This document shows, piece after piece, positions 31,690 through 40,728 of a stretch of DNA of 64,000 nucleotides. The notes under the pieces are model-generated. The model was not told the origin of the DNA, searched no databases, and was given only the letters and a program-made list of their open reading frames with translations. Source of the stretch: Acidobacteriota bacterium (GTDB taxonomy: Bacteria > Acidobacteriota > Blastocatellia > Pyrinomonadales > Pyrinomonadaceae). The DNA is taken from positions 1,188,001 through 1,252,000 of the forward strand of contig CP065003.1 of the NCBI GenBank assembly GCA_016700175.1, in the 5' to 3' direction. Within the stretch, counting starts at the first letter, position 1. Every line of letters starts with the position of its first letter. Both the position numbers and the translations under genes were made by a program.

Positions 31690-32364
31690 CTACGTTTCAT
31701 TCCCGGTCCGGGTAAGAGGATAGCCGATCGCAGCAAGATCCTCCGCCAACTCGTCGAGACGAACATCCGGATTCAACGACGCCACGATTTCATCCGTCAG
31801 GGGCAAATGATCGTAGATATGTCGAACCGCTTCAATAGGGATTACTTCTTCGTAATACTGCTCAGCGAAGAAACGATATTTCTCCGGATCGCCATCAAGC
31901 TTATGGAATAAGAAGGCCGAACCGTCCGGATCTTCACCTTCAGGGAAATCGATCGGGCCGTGCGCCCACGACTCATCTCCGTACTTCCGCCAAACACATA
32001 CGGTCGTATTTTCCATCGAGAATGCAGGCTCATTCACGCCTGAAGAAAACTCGGAAGGAACGCCTTCAAGTAATCCGGGCCAAAGTTCGGGAGGGTTATT
32101 CCGATACGGTGTCATCGGATACTCGTGGGCAAATCCTTTCAGGAAACACCCGACATCAGTGAAATGCGCATAGAACTCGTCACCGCATCCGTTTCGCATC
32201 GACCCCATCTGCTCGTTCTCATACCAATTAGCATTGAACGAATAGTAACGGTAATCCCACTCGGGCGACATGATCGCATCAAGAACGGCAAGCGATTGCA
32301 AGAGCGCCTTGAGTCGGTCAATATCAGGAAGGGCGGCAAGATTCCTGGTCGAAAGTTTTGGCAT
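31690..32364 (-). CDS. Hypothetical protein, island family often found in immunity-type loci
   Basis: A 224-residue cytoplasmic protein. Distinct segments: LLQSLAVLDAIMSPEWDYRYYSFNANW near 22-48, MGSMRNGCGDEFYAHFTDVGCFLKGFAHE, GVPSEFSSGVNEPAFSMENTTVCVWRK and FFAEQYYEEVIPIEAVRHIYDHLPL. The family is widespread as an uncharacterised protein; I do not know an accepted name. The immediate neighbour is a Tdi1-type immunity gene, transcribed in the same direction and possibly overlapping its long-start version, which suggests one operon. Confidence 0.55.
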   Translation of the reverse strand: MPKLSTRNLAALPDIDRLKALLQSLAVLDAIMSPEWDYRYYSFNANWYENEQMGSMRNGCGDEFYAHFTDVGCFLKGFAHEYPMTPYRNNPPELWPGLLEGVPSEFSSGVNEPAFSMENTTVCVWRKYGDESWAHGPIDFPEGEDPDGSAFLFHKLDGDPEKYRFFAEQYYEEVIPIEAVRHIYDHLPLTDEIVASLNPDVRLDELAEDLAAIGYPLTRTGNET

Positions 32365-32412
32365 AGGGAGTTCGAAACGATAGGACGAGTATTTTCTGAC
32401 GATGTCGCGGCA

Positions 32413-32736
32413 CTATTTTAACTCAACCAGCGAACCGTCGAACCAAACGTCTTCATATCCTTCGCTGTCGATCTGGAATCTCCAGCCCGGAGGCAGATCG
32501 AGATACTTTCTAACCGACGGCAAGTAATCGTCGATATGCTCTATGTGCAGCGGCTCGAAGAAGTCATCCTCTTCCGAGAAGGTATCTCCGCACCAGACGT
32601 ACCAGCCGTTCGAATCGCCTTCAGGAGGATGTCGGAGTCCGTTTATCGGCTCGAGACCAAGTGTTCTCATTGCCAAGCCGAGCTTTGACCAAGGCTCAGG
32701 AATGAACTTGCCTGTGACATTGGCTTTCAGACGCAT
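32413..32736 (-). CDS. Small acidic protein, immunity (Imm33-like) candidate
   Basis: About 107 residues from the ATG at 32736, which has AAGGA five bases upstream; a longer frame to 32802 lacks such a site. Sequence landmarks are GLRHPPEGDSNGWYVWCGDTFSEEDDFFEPLHIEHIDDYLP and a closing PPGWRFQIDSEGYEDVWFDGSL. It resembles short proteins labelled as immunity or Imm33-like, from memory only. No signal peptide. First gene of the leftward island run; its upstream side is the right-hand composite repeat. Confidence 0.55.
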   Translation of the reverse strand: MRLKANVTGKFIPEPWSKLGLAMRTLGLEPINGLRHPPEGDSNGWYVWCGDTFSEEDDFFEPLHIEHIDDYLPSVRKYLDLPPGWRFQIDSEGYEDVWFDGSLVELK

Positions 32737-32802
32737 AATATCCTTCTCGCCTTTCCCTGATGCGGTAGCGACCGGTCCAGGAGAGTAGGAACCGTATAGC
32801 AC

Positions 32803-33153
32803 CCAGAGAGCGCAGAAGAGATTGAACGCGAAGGCCGCTACGGGCGCGAAGGATCTGAGGATACCGATACGATAACGTGGAGTCTCTCTTCGCGGCTCCG
32901 CCGCCGGTGTGTGCGGTAAGCCTCTGGCTTACCGGGCGAGCGTCCAAGTATGTTGGGGCGGAGGCTGAGCCTCCGGCCAAAATAGGTGTTGATGCGGGCC
33001 CCGGAAAGGCAAAGCCTTTCCGCACACAGGGGCGGCAAAGCCGCAAAGCGCTCCGGGTACTGATTTCATTGGTCAATGCTCAATGGCCATTGGTCATTGG
33101 TCAATGAAGATCTGCCGCGCCGCCGATTGATCCTGTCGCCGCTGAAGCGGCTG
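32803..33153. repeat. Composite direct repeat, right boundary of the island (B unit plus C unit copy 4)
   Basis: B unit from about 32803 (CAGAGAGCGCAGAAG...AACGCGAAGGCCGC), C unit from 32892, ending in GCCGCTGAAGCGGC. Same order, spacing (81 versus 89 bases between B and C starts) and orientation as 27521-27870. The heptamer tract ATTGGTC/AATGCTC lies at about 33066-33107. Confidence 0.8.
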
Positions 33154-33389
33154 GAGAAGTTTTGCGCGCCTTACCCCGGACTGCGCCTGCGGCTTGTCCG
33201 GGGCTAACATATTTCCGTCCCTACGGGACTCGGTCCAAGAAACGGTATTCCGGAATTCCTTTTAGGTTCTAAGAAGAGAGGTGGATCATGGGTCATCCGG
33301 CCGATCCGTCAACCGCCTTCGCGACCCCTCGCGGCCTTTGCGTTGAATTCCCCGCTCTGCGCTCTCTGCGTGCTCTGCGGTTTAATTCT
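33154..33389. repeat. Inverted family A palindrome and inverted B unit
   Basis: Family A palindrome (inverted) at 33172-33206; a GTCCCTACGGGAC hairpin just after; an inverted B unit at about 33314-33383 that ends nine bases from the stop codon of the TPR membrane gene. Confidence 0.7.
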
Positions 33390-35261
33390 CTACCTAAGCC
33401 TCCGAAGGATCGCCTCCGCCTGTTTCCTGTCCGCCAAAGTGTTCTCGTCGGCGAACGAGGCCGTCAGTTCCAGATACTCGTTCAGCGCCGCGGCCGCTTC
33501 ATCGCGGCGGCCCATCTCCGCATAGAGCGCGCCCAAACGAAAGATCGCCGATTTCGATTCCGGAAGAAGTTCGGTACGCGCCCGTTCCCGAACCGATTCC
33601 AGGACCCGCAAAGCCTCTTCCTTCTTCCCCTGCTGATAATAGACGACGGCCAGATTCGCCGACAGCGCCGCCCTGTAGACCGGAAGCCGTCCCGCGGCCT
33701 CCTCGAGCGCCGCAGCCGCGGCATCCGCGTCGCCCTTCGAAGTCAGAGCGATCGCGAGCGCCTCATATGATTGATAAAGCGTGTAGGCATTCACAGAAGC
33801 GTTATCGAGCCTTGTCACCTCCGTCAGATCCCTCACGGCATCCTCGAACTTGCCGAGCCGTATGTTCGCCCTGCCGCTACCCAGATATCCTAGCGCCGTC
33901 GGCGCGATCCCGAGCGACCGCTCGTAGGCGCTTGCAGCCTCGGCGAATCGTTCCCGCCCTTCCAACGCCGCTCCGTACTGCATGAAGTTCGAAGCTGACT
34001 GCGGATCGACCCGAACCGTATGCTCCCAAAGCGCGATGTCGCTTCGCCAGACCTTCGAGTACGAGAAGCTCCCGGCACCAAGCAAAACCGCGATGATAAC
34101 AGCCAGCGTTAGAAACACCGGCCGGCTGTTCCCCCCGAAAATCTTCCCGATCCATTCTCTGGCAGGCGGAATCAGGAACATCAGGAGGCCGATAAGCGGC
34201 AAGTACAAGTATCTGTCGTGGACAATCTCTTCCGCAGGGAAAGCGGTGATATTCAGCGGCGGAATCAGCGGGAGAAGAAGAAGTCCGAATGCCAACCGTG
34301 GTTTAGGGCAGTACCTGCGGAGAAGCCAGAGCGCTGCAGCAGCAAGAACGACCGCGACAAGAGGAAGGATGAAGTCTACTGCCGTCACCGATCCTACGGG
34401 CCTCAAGCCGTGGTTCACCGCCAGCTCGATCGGGAGGAGCGCTTGCTTGAGATAGAAGAACAAAACCGCCGGCACGGACATAATCGCCTCTCCAAACGAA
34501 GGCGATCCGGGGATGTTCCGATCGACCGCGCCCAGGACGATCCATCGAAGTACGAAAAAAGCGGCCGCGAGGCCGAAGAAAGGGGCCGCTGCAACTGCGG
34601 CGCGCTTGATAGTGGCCGGTCTTTCTTCGCGAACGGCTGCCAGACCGAACAGAGGAAAGCACAGCATCGCCACTTCTTTCGATCCCAATGCCAGCGCGTA
34701 AAGGCCTAGAGCAGCAAGAAAACGGAACCTGTTTGCGGAAAAAGAAGTTCCTCGCGCCAGCCAAAGCCCGCCGAGCAGAAATGCCGAGAACAGAAGGTCA
34801 GGAGTTCCCGCGACCCACGCGACGGATTCGGTGTGAACAGGATGCACGGCAAAGATCAGGGCCGCGGCGAACGCGGATGCCGGACTGAAGCCCCACCTCA
34901 TCAGCAAAAGGAACACGAGGACCGACACGAAAGAATGGAGCAGGAGATTCAGGAGCCGCCAGCCGAAGGGATCGAGCCCGAACAGCTGATAATTCAGGAT
35001 CGACCAGGCGGTGAACGTGGGGCGCCAGTAGTTGCTCGAGGTGACAGAACCGTCTCCCTTGAATGCCCAGACGTCGGACGTCATCGCCTGCCAGTATAGC
35101 GAGGGTTCCTGGATCAGAGTGTTCCTTACGATCTGGCGCGTGTCGTCGTAGACGAATTCCCCGGTAAGCGAGACAGAAAATGCAGCGAACGCCGCCGCCG
35201 CGACGATCAGCGCAATTAGAGGCTTGAGGTACGGTGAGGGCTTCGAGGCTTCATCTGCCAT
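33390..35261 (-). CDS. Polytopic membrane protein with C-terminal TPRs (GT-C / TMTC-like)
   Basis: A 623-residue protein. The N-terminal ~380 residues hold about ten hydrophobic segments and the extracytoplasmic loop typical of GT-C glycosyltransferases (LTGEFVYDDTRQIVRNTLI near residue 32; NYWRPTFTAWSILNYQLFG; HPVHTESVAWVAGTPDLL). The acidic YDD in the first loop fits the catalytic-site pattern. The last ~230 residues are tetratricopeptide repeats (AASAYERSLGIAPTALGYLGSGRANIRLGKFEDAVRDL is one, split between two helices). This arrangement resembles TMTC O-mannosyltransferases; the acceptor is unknown. The gene starts two bases from the methyltransferase stop. Confidence 0.75.
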   Translation of the reverse strand: MADEASKPSPYLKPLIALIVAAAAFAAFSVSLTGEFVYDDTRQIVRNTLIQEPSLYWQAMTSDVWAFKGDGSVTSSNYWRPTFTAWSILNYQLFGLDPFGWRLLNLLLHSFVSVLVFLLLMRWGFSPASAFAAALIFAVHPVHTESVAWVAGTPDLLFSAFLLGGLWLARGTSFSANRFRFLAALGLYALALGSKEVAMLCFPLFGLAAVREERPATIKRAAVAAAPFFGLAAAFFVLRWIVLGAVDRNIPGSPSFGEAIMSVPAVLFFYLKQALLPIELAVNHGLRPVGSVTAVDFILPLVAVVLAAAALWLLRRYCPKPRLAFGLLLLPLIPPLNITAFPAEEIVHDRYLYLPLIGLLMFLIPPAREWIGKIFGGNSRPVFLTLAVIIAVLLGAGSFSYSKVWRSDIALWEHTVRVDPQSASNFMQYGAALEGRERFAEAASAYERSLGIAPTALGYLGSGRANIRLGKFEDAVRDLTEVTRLDNASVNAYTLYQSYEALAIALTSKGDADAAAAALEEAAGRLPVYRAALSANLAVVYYQQGKKEEALRVLESVRERARTELLPESKSAIFRLGALYAEMGRRDEAAAALNEYLELTASFADENTLADRKQAEAILRRLR

Positions 35262-35262
35262 T

Positions 35263-35994
35263 TCACTTCCCGTCGGCGACTGCGAAGATCAAAAAGTAGT
35301 CCATCCGGTCCGCCTTCACGAAGTCGTGCTCTTCCTTCAGCGCGAATCCCGCGCGGGAAGCCTCCGACACGACGGTCTCCTTCGCGACCCCGTGGTTCCC
35401 GCCCGTTCCGTCGCGGTCGATGATCCCGACAAGCGCTTCTTTTTTCAATGATTTGCGGAGATTGCGAAGAAAGGTGACCGGCTGGGCGATCTCGTGGTAG
35501 GTATTGAGGATCAGGACCGCTTCGATGTCCTTTCCTTCCAGGAGCGGATCTTGCGGCTTGCTAAGGACTGTCTCGATGTTCGTCCGCTTCTCGCGCGCAG
35601 CGCGTTCGTTGATGAACTTCACCGATTCCTCGCTGATGTCGACCGCGAATACCTTTCCCCCGGATCCGACCCTGTCCGAAGCGATCACCGAGAACCAACC
35701 GGACCCGGCGCCTATGTCGGCTACGCGGCTCCCTTCCGCGATCTTAAGAAGGTCCATCACCTTCCCGATCTGCAGCTTCTCCGCGCGGTCGTCGCGGTCG
35801 AACCTCTCCAGATTACCTGTGTAAGGATCGCTCGTCTCGCGGTCGATCGATTCGTCGACGACCGGCGTCGGAGTGGCCGTCGGAGCGGCGGAACTTGCGG
35901 CGAACGGGCCCCAACCGTTGAAGGCCAGGGTCCAGAAACCCGCCAGCAACAGTATCTTAAAGGCGATCCAGCCCACGATAATTTTCTTCAACAT
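35263..35994 (-). CDS. Membrane-anchored class I SAM-dependent methyltransferase
   Basis: A 243-residue protein. One N-terminal hydrophobic segment (residues 5-30) and a Thr-Pro linker (TATPTPV) precede a Rossmann methyltransferase domain: motif I VADIGAGSGWFSVIA near residue 99, KVFAVDISEESVKFI, then VLILNTYHEIAQP and a C-terminal GFALKEEHDFVKADRMDYFLIF. The pattern is that of secreted methyltransferases seen in Acidobacteria and Planctomycetes. Substrate unknown. Its ATG overlaps the stop of the upstream crotonase gene (ATGA), and it ends one base before the TPR gene. Confidence 0.82.
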   Translation of the reverse strand: MLKKIIVGWIAFKILLLAGFWTLAFNGWGPFAASSAAPTATPTPVVDESIDRETSDPYTGNLERFDRDDRAEKLQIGKVMDLLKIAEGSRVADIGAGSGWFSVIASDRVGSGGKVFAVDISEESVKFINERAAREKRTNIETVLSKPQDPLLEGKDIEAVLILNTYHEIAQPVTFLRNLRKSLKKEALVGIIDRDGTGGNHGVAKETVVSEASRAGFALKEEHDFVKADRMDYFLIFAVADGK

Positions 35995-36590
35995 CAGGTA
36001 ACTCCCTGGTAAGAAAGCGCGGCCGAGACGGGATCCTCATCGATCAGATCGACCAGTCCGATACGAAGTGCCTCCTGCGCATCGACGATCTTTCCCGTCA
36101 GAAGCATCTCCAGCGCCCGCTTTTCGCCGATCAGCCTTGGAAGAAGCTGGGTACCGCCCCAGCCCGTGATTATCCCGAGCTTCGGTCCCGGATGACAGAA
36201 CTTCGATCTTGATGACGAGACCCTTTGCCGGCAGGCGACTGCAAGATCGAGGGCGCCTCCGAAACAGTAACCGTCGATCGCCGCGATGACCGGCACGGGA
36301 AACTCCCTGATCTTCAGCATCAGATCCTGACCTCGCTTTCCGAAGACGGCTGCCGCTTCGGGATCAAGCGCCGCGACTTCTCTAATGTTCGCTCCGGAAG
36401 CGAACGTATCTCCCGATCCGGTGATGACGATGCACTCCGGGCTTTCCGAAACAAGCGAGTCCAATGCCGATTCAAGCGCGTCAAGAGTCTCGACCGAGAG
36501 CGGGTTCTTCGCCTCCGGCCGCGCGAAACGAATGACGCAGGACTTGCCAACTCTCTCGATAGCGACAGGCGGCTGCGTCATTGGCTGCAT
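35994..36590 (-). CDS. Short enoyl-CoA hydratase-like protein with altered catalytic residues
   Basis: About 198 residues from an ATG at 36590; the longer frame upstream only overlaps the cupin gene antisense. Crotonase features: RFARPEAKNPLS, oxyanion hole TFASGANIREV, DGYCFGGALDLAVACR and FCHPGPKLGIITGWGGTQLLPR. Compared with crotonase, the first glutamate position is Asp (ALDLA) and the second, normally PE, is PG, so neither standard glutamate is present. The protein ends about 55 residues short, lacking the C-terminal helices. Either a non-hydratase member or a decaying gene. Translationally coupled to the methyltransferase. Confidence 0.65.
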   Translation of the reverse strand: MQPMTQPPVAIERVGKSCVIRFARPEAKNPLSVETLDALESALDSLVSESPECIVITGSGDTFASGANIREVAALDPEAAAVFGKRGQDLMLKIREFPVPVIAAIDGYCFGGALDLAVACRQRVSSSRSKFCHPGPKLGIITGWGGTQLLPRLIGEKRALEMLLTGKIVDAQEALRIGLVDLIDEDPVSAALSYQGVT

Positions 36591-36618
36591 CGGGAAATTA
36601 TATACGAGGCGACTTCGC

Positions 36619-36954
36619 CTAGAAGAAAACCGCCCACGTGGCAAAGTCTTCGGTGAATTCGGTGAAATTGTGCGTGACGCCTGCGGGAACGAAGAAAACG
36701 TCGCCGGGCGCGAATGAAAAAGAGCTGTCTGCGATCTGTATCCTGCCCGATCCGCTGATGATGAAATAGAACTCATCTTCGTCGTGGCTCGTCTGGTAGT
36801 CCGTGTTCTTTGGCGCAAAGAAGATCAGTTTCACGCCGCCCTTCTCGAACGGCTCGATATCCCAGACGCCCTCCTTCCACTTCTCGGTCGCGGGAAGCGG
36901 AAGCCTCTTCATCATCTCTTCGGCGGTGAATTTCATCGTGTCGGATCGCTCCAT
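36619..36954 (-). CDS. Small cupin-domain protein
   Basis: A 111-residue single cupin. The two cupin motifs are visible: HDEDEFYFIISGSGRIQI (motif 1, with H, E and E) and PGDVFFVPAGVTHNF (motif 2, with H). These residues would bind one metal ion. It is probably a small metal-binding enzyme or sensor; the substrate cannot be said. It begins one base before the carboxylase stop, so it is the downstream partner in that transcript. Confidence 0.75.
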   Translation of the reverse strand: MERSDTMKFTAEEMMKRLPLPATEKWKEGVWDIEPFEKGGVKLIFFAPKNTDYQTSHDEDEFYFIISGSGRIQIADSSFSFAPGDVFFVPAGVTHNFTEFTEDFATWAVFF

Positions 36955-38574
36955 CTATTCGAGAGGCGGAAGAACAAACGGCCCAAGGTGCGGCTTGTCG
37001 GTGCTGATCGCGGTTCGAAGCCCGATCTCGAGCGCGTCGCGAAGATCTTCGGGAGCGACGATCGCGTCTACGAAGCCCCTCGCGGCAGCGTATTTTGCAT
37101 CGAGTTCCCTTTCGTAGGTCGCCCGGACCTTCTCCATCTCTTCAAGTATCTCTTGTTCCGGTTCCTTGCCCTCTTTTTTGAGCTTGTCCAGGAGCGTCCC
37201 GAAGATCGCCTGGACCGCGGAATCGCCCTCCATCACGCCCATCCGCCCGGTCGGCAGGCTGAAGATGAAATCGGGATCGAATCCCTGGCCGGCCATGGCG
37301 TAGTAGCCCGCGCCGGAGGCGTGATTCAGCGTCAGGACGAGTTTCGGGACCGCGGCGGTCGCCATTGCCTCAACGAACCGGGCGCCGGCGCGTATTATCC
37401 CCGAATGCTCGGCGTCCGCGCCGACCATGAATCCCGAAACGTCCTGAACGAAAAGGATCGGGGTGCCGTGGCGGCTGCAGTTCTCGATGAAGTACGCGGT
37501 CTTCTCTGCCGACTCCGTGTAAACGATGCCGCCGATCTTCGGCGGTGCACCTTTTTGTGGGATCATCCCGCGGTGATTGGCGATGATGCCCGTCCGGATC
37601 CCTCGGATACGTGCCGTGCCGCAGATCATCTCCTTTGCGTAATCGGCCTGGAATTCGTCCAGATCTCCTTCATCGAGTATGCATTTCAGGACATCGCGGA
37701 TCTCGTACGGCTGTCGGTGGTCCTCGGGAAGAATGTCGTAGAGTCGTTCCGCATCGAGAGCCGGATCCTTGGCCTCCGTAATGGACACGTTCGCCATCTC
37801 TGCCGGAGGCAGTTCCGCGACGAGTTCGCGGATCTTCGCAATGCATCCCTCTTCGTTCGCGGTTCGGTAATGCGCGACGCCGGAGACGGCGTTGTGGGTC
37901 ATCGCGCCGCCGAGTGTCTCGTTGTCGATCGTCTGACCGGTCGCGCCTTTCACAAGATTCGCGCCGCCGAGGCCCATGAACGACGTTCCTTCTACCATCA
38001 GTATCACGTCCGAAAGCGCGGGAAGATAGGCTCCCCCGGCCACGCACATCCCCATCACGGCGGAGATCTGCGGGACCTTCAGGTACCTGCGCATTATCGA
38101 GTTGTAGTAGAAGATCCTGGCGGCTCCGTACTGGCCCGGGAACACGCCGCCCTGGTAAGGGAGGTTCACGCCGGCGGAATCGACAAGGTAAATGATCGGC
38201 ACGCGGCACCGCATCGCGATCTCCTGCGCACGAAGTATCTTCTTGATCGTCTCCGGATACCACGCTCCGGCCTTGATCGTCGCATCGTTCGCGACCACGA
38301 CGCATTCGCGGCCGTTTATCCGCCCAACGGTCGTCACGACCGCCGCCGCGGGAGCGCGGCCCTGGTACTCGTCGTATGCGACGAACAGGCCGATCTCCTG
38401 CGAGTACGAATCCTCGTCAAAAAGCAGTGCTATCCTCTCGCGTGCGGTCAGCTTCCCTTTCGCGTGCGTGCTTTCGATCTTCTCTACGCCGCCGCCGAGA
38501 TGGAGCTTGCGCTCGATCCGCCTGAATTCCTCTGTGAGTTCCGCAAGCCTTGAGCCTTTCTGCTCTGTCTTCAT
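36955..38574 (-). CDS. Acyl-CoA carboxylase, beta (carboxyltransferase) subunit
   Basis: A 539-residue carboxyltransferase. N-terminal ARERIALLFDEDSYSQEIGLF, the acyl-CoA oxyanion region with DSAGVNLPYQGGVFPGQYG, AVMGMCVAGGAYLPALSD, GLGGANLVKGATGQ, the ADPF-like segment AGHYRTAN, and the C-terminal ILFVQDVSGFMVG with GYYAMAGQGFDPDF. The GVNLP and GGANLVKAATG pattern fits methylcrotonyl-CoA carboxylase beta better than propionyl-CoA carboxylase beta. The biotinylated alpha subunit is not in the window. It fits leucine or odd-chain catabolism with the mutase block. Confidence 0.88.
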   Translation of the reverse strand: MKTEQKGSRLAELTEEFRRIERKLHLGGGVEKIESTHAKGKLTARERIALLFDEDSYSQEIGLFVAYDEYQGRAPAAAVVTTVGRINGRECVVVANDATIKAGAWYPETIKKILRAQEIAMRCRVPIIYLVDSAGVNLPYQGGVFPGQYGAARIFYYNSIMRRYLKVPQISAVMGMCVAGGAYLPALSDVILMVEGTSFMGLGGANLVKGATGQTIDNETLGGAMTHNAVSGVAHYRTANEEGCIAKIRELVAELPPAEMANVSITEAKDPALDAERLYDILPEDHRQPYEIRDVLKCILDEGDLDEFQADYAKEMICGTARIRGIRTGIIANHRGMIPQKGAPPKIGGIVYTESAEKTAYFIENCSRHGTPILFVQDVSGFMVGADAEHSGIIRAGARFVEAMATAAVPKLVLTLNHASGAGYYAMAGQGFDPDFIFSLPTGRMGVMEGDSAVQAIFGTLLDKLKKEGKEPEQEILEEMEKVRATYERELDAKYAAARGFVDAIVAPEDLRDALEIGLRTAISTDKPHLGPFVLPPLE

Positions 38575-38584
38575 CTGAGGTCCG

Positions 38585-39979
38585 TTAGTTCGATTCCCTG
38601 AGTATTATGGTCGGAACCATTCCGCCGCCGGAGGTGACGTTCGCGAGTTCCGTGGTCGACAGGCGTGTGAATGCCGATCCGACCTTGCCGTTGAAGAGCA
38701 TCGGATCGAGGTCGACAAGCGAGACGGTCATGTGGACATTCCCATCGAGGTCGATATAGGGAAAGGTCTCTTTCGCGGTCTTGACGCGCTCCTGGACTAG
38801 ATAGTCGCCGTTCTCGAGCGCGTGGCTCACCGCCGTCTTCCATTCTTCGTCCGAAGATATCCAGCCGATGTAGATCCCGTGGCCGCCGTAATCGTCGTTC
38901 GGCTTGAGCGCCAGTTTGTCTTTGTTCGCGAGGGTCCATTCGAGCAGGTCGATCTCCTCTCCGTAGAAATCGGTCACGGTCTTGCGCACCATTCGCGTCC
39001 AGGGGATGTGGTTCCTGATCGCCTCAAGCTCGTCGCCGTCGAACAGCTCGGCGAACCGCTCGTCTGTAAGCACCGCAAATGATGCCTTCTTGTGGATCAG
39101 CTTCGCCCGGAAGCTGTTCGCCACGCAGACGTCGCCCGCCCTGTAGGCGTCGACGAGTGCCGGATGCTCGTCGATGATCGGCAGGTATTCGTTGACCAGA
39201 AGGCGCCTGTAAACGAGATCGATCTTCGTTTCGCCGCACCAGAGCGCGCCGTCGCGGTGCGAAAGCTCGTCGGGCGAGCATATGATCGAGGGAGTCCCGT
39301 GCTTTTCGAAGTAATCCTTGCAGAGTTCGAACTCCTTCTGTGTCGGAAGGCCCTTGAGGTCGACGATGCCGACGACCGGCTGCTCGTCGTATTCGCCGCC
39401 CTTGTATTCGCGATAACAGCTGAGTAGCGTCTCGAGCAGTTTCGAGCGTCCCTCGAGCCCCACAAGATCGTACTTCTCCGTGAACTTCTGCATTACGGGC
39501 AAAGAGAAATAGATGTCGCGAGCAGAATCGGAGTAGGCGATTCCGGCCGGGCTCTCGCCGTTCAGCTCGACGTACGAGTAAGAATCGTCGGTCAGGAACG
39601 AATCCAGCCGGGCGGTCGGCGACACCTGGACGTATCCAGGATCGATCGCGATCAGGTCGCGCTCGATCTCGGTCATTCCGAGCTCGTCGAGGATCTCGTC
39701 CGAGGTGATCGCCGCTTCCTTCACCTTCTGGAGCGCGTGCCATATGATCTCGCCGATCGCCGAAACCCGGTTCCAGTCAGATTCGAGCACGAAATGCGGC
39801 CGAAGGTAAGGGCACAGTTTGCGGCCTCCGAAGATCAGCCTCGCTTCCTCAAGCCTCGATTCCAGCTCGTCGAGAGATGAGTTCTTCAACTTCTCGTCCT
39901 TTAGAAGTTCGTGGTAATCACTTATCGCTTGTTTGAGCACTTCCCGGTTTACCTGCGTGGATGTTTTTGCTGTCTGCAT
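38585..39979 (-). CDS. Circularly permuted ATP-grasp, glutathionylspermidine-synthase-like
   Basis: A 464-residue protein. N-terminal LCPYLRPHFVLES, then DLIAIDPGYVQVSPTARLD, YSYVELNGESPAGIAYSD, and in the C-terminal half KDKLALKPNDDYGGHGIYIGW and YLVQERVKTAKETFPYID. These are the features of the circularly permuted ATP-grasp / glutathionylspermidine synthase-like group: a Lys-containing nucleotide loop (LKPNDDYGGHG) and acidic metal-binding residues. Cytoplasmic ligase; the substrate is unknown. Encoded immediately upstream (10 bases) of the carboxylase gene on the same strand. Confidence 0.7.
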   Translation of the reverse strand: MQTAKTSTQVNREVLKQAISDYHELLKDEKLKNSSLDELESRLEEARLIFGGRKLCPYLRPHFVLESDWNRVSAIGEIIWHALQKVKEAAITSDEILDELGMTEIERDLIAIDPGYVQVSPTARLDSFLTDDSYSYVELNGESPAGIAYSDSARDIYFSLPVMQKFTEKYDLVGLEGRSKLLETLLSCYREYKGGEYDEQPVVGIVDLKGLPTQKEFELCKDYFEKHGTPSIICSPDELSHRDGALWCGETKIDLVYRRLLVNEYLPIIDEHPALVDAYRAGDVCVANSFRAKLIHKKASFAVLTDERFAELFDGDELEAIRNHIPWTRMVRKTVTDFYGEEIDLLEWTLANKDKLALKPNDDYGGHGIYIGWISSDEEWKTAVSHALENGDYLVQERVKTAKETFPYIDLDGNVHMTVSLVDLDPMLFNGKVGSAFTRLSTTELANVTSGGGMVPTIILRESN

Positions 39980-40067
39980 TAAAGTTTGAATTCGTTTCGA
40001 GCGACGATGTAAGCACGGTCACCGACGTCAGTTCGGGACGTTCACATCCGCTCATGTCGTTTCCCTG

Positions 40068-40649
40068 CTACTTCTTCGCGCGTTTGTTAAGCCACTTGAC
40101 CCACTTCTCGATCACCGGCCGCAGGGGCTTGAAGAGCTTGCCGCGGATCGTATTCTCGGACTCCTTCTCGCTCCATTTCCGGAGGTTCTTCTCGGCGTAC
40201 TGCCGGATCTGAGGCTCCAGGTTTTGCTTCTTCACCGAATGCCGAAGCGTGAGAAAATGATGCTGACCGACGAGCGAAAAGACCAGGCCGGCAAGATTGC
40301 TCTTGAACGAGGCCTTCGCCATGTACCGTTTGAAGAATCCTTCCGTCGGCTGAAGCAGTGCGCCTATCGAAACCTCGAGCCAGGGCGATTTGTTTTGCAC
40401 CTTCGGATGGTAGAGCCCCGGCAGGTCGCCCTCCATCTTCACCTTCGCTTTCACGTCCTTGAGTCTCGGATCGTCGATGAAATCGACGAGCTTTATCCGC
40501 TCGAGGCCGCGTATGTGCTCGACCGGAAGAAAGTTTATGATCCTCTGGATGTTCTCTTCGGTCTTCTTCGGGAGATCGATCGTCGCGGTGTTCTCGATCT
40601 TCAGTTTGACCTCGCCCGTCGGCTTCTTGCCTGCTACCTGTATTGCCAT
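40068..40649 (-). CDS. Hypothetical basic protein
   Basis: A 193-residue protein, no signal peptide. N-terminal mixed part (VKLKIENTATIDLPKK, then a helix), a central LPGLYHPKVQNKSPWLEVSIGALLQP, a helix with SLVGQHHFLTLRHSVKKQ and a basic C-terminal tail (KWVKWLNKRAKK). The HHFLTLRH stretch could be a degenerate metal-binding helix, but no HEXXH is present. No family recognised. It lies between the ATP-grasp ligase and lpxC, divergent from the latter across an inverted repeat. Confidence 0.5.
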   Translation of the reverse strand: MAIQVAGKKPTGEVKLKIENTATIDLPKKTEENIQRIINFLPVEHIRGLERIKLVDFIDDPRLKDVKAKVKMEGDLPGLYHPKVQNKSPWLEVSIGALLQPTEGFFKRYMAKASFKSNLAGLVFSLVGQHHFLTLRHSVKKQNLEPQIRQYAEKNLRKWSEKESENTIRGKLFKPLRPVIEKWVKWLNKRAKK

Positions 40650-40694
40650 CTGAAATCTGTATTTGCGGCGTATGAATGCTTAAATTTGTTATGA

Positions 40695-40728
40695 ATCCGC
40701 AACAACCGAAGACCCGACTGTTGCGGAT
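40695..40728. promoter_or_regulatory. Inverted repeat between divergent genes upstream of lpxC
   Basis: Perfect 10-bp arms, ATCCGCAACA at 40695-40704 and TGTTGCGGAT at 40719-40728, 14 bases apart. No T-run follows, so operator-like rather than terminator-like. Which gene it serves is not known. Confidence 0.45.

Noticed and set aside
36591..36818. N-terminal extension of the short crotonase
   Set aside because: It is Ser/Arg/Thr-rich shadow sequence antisense to the cupin gene, with no ribosome site.
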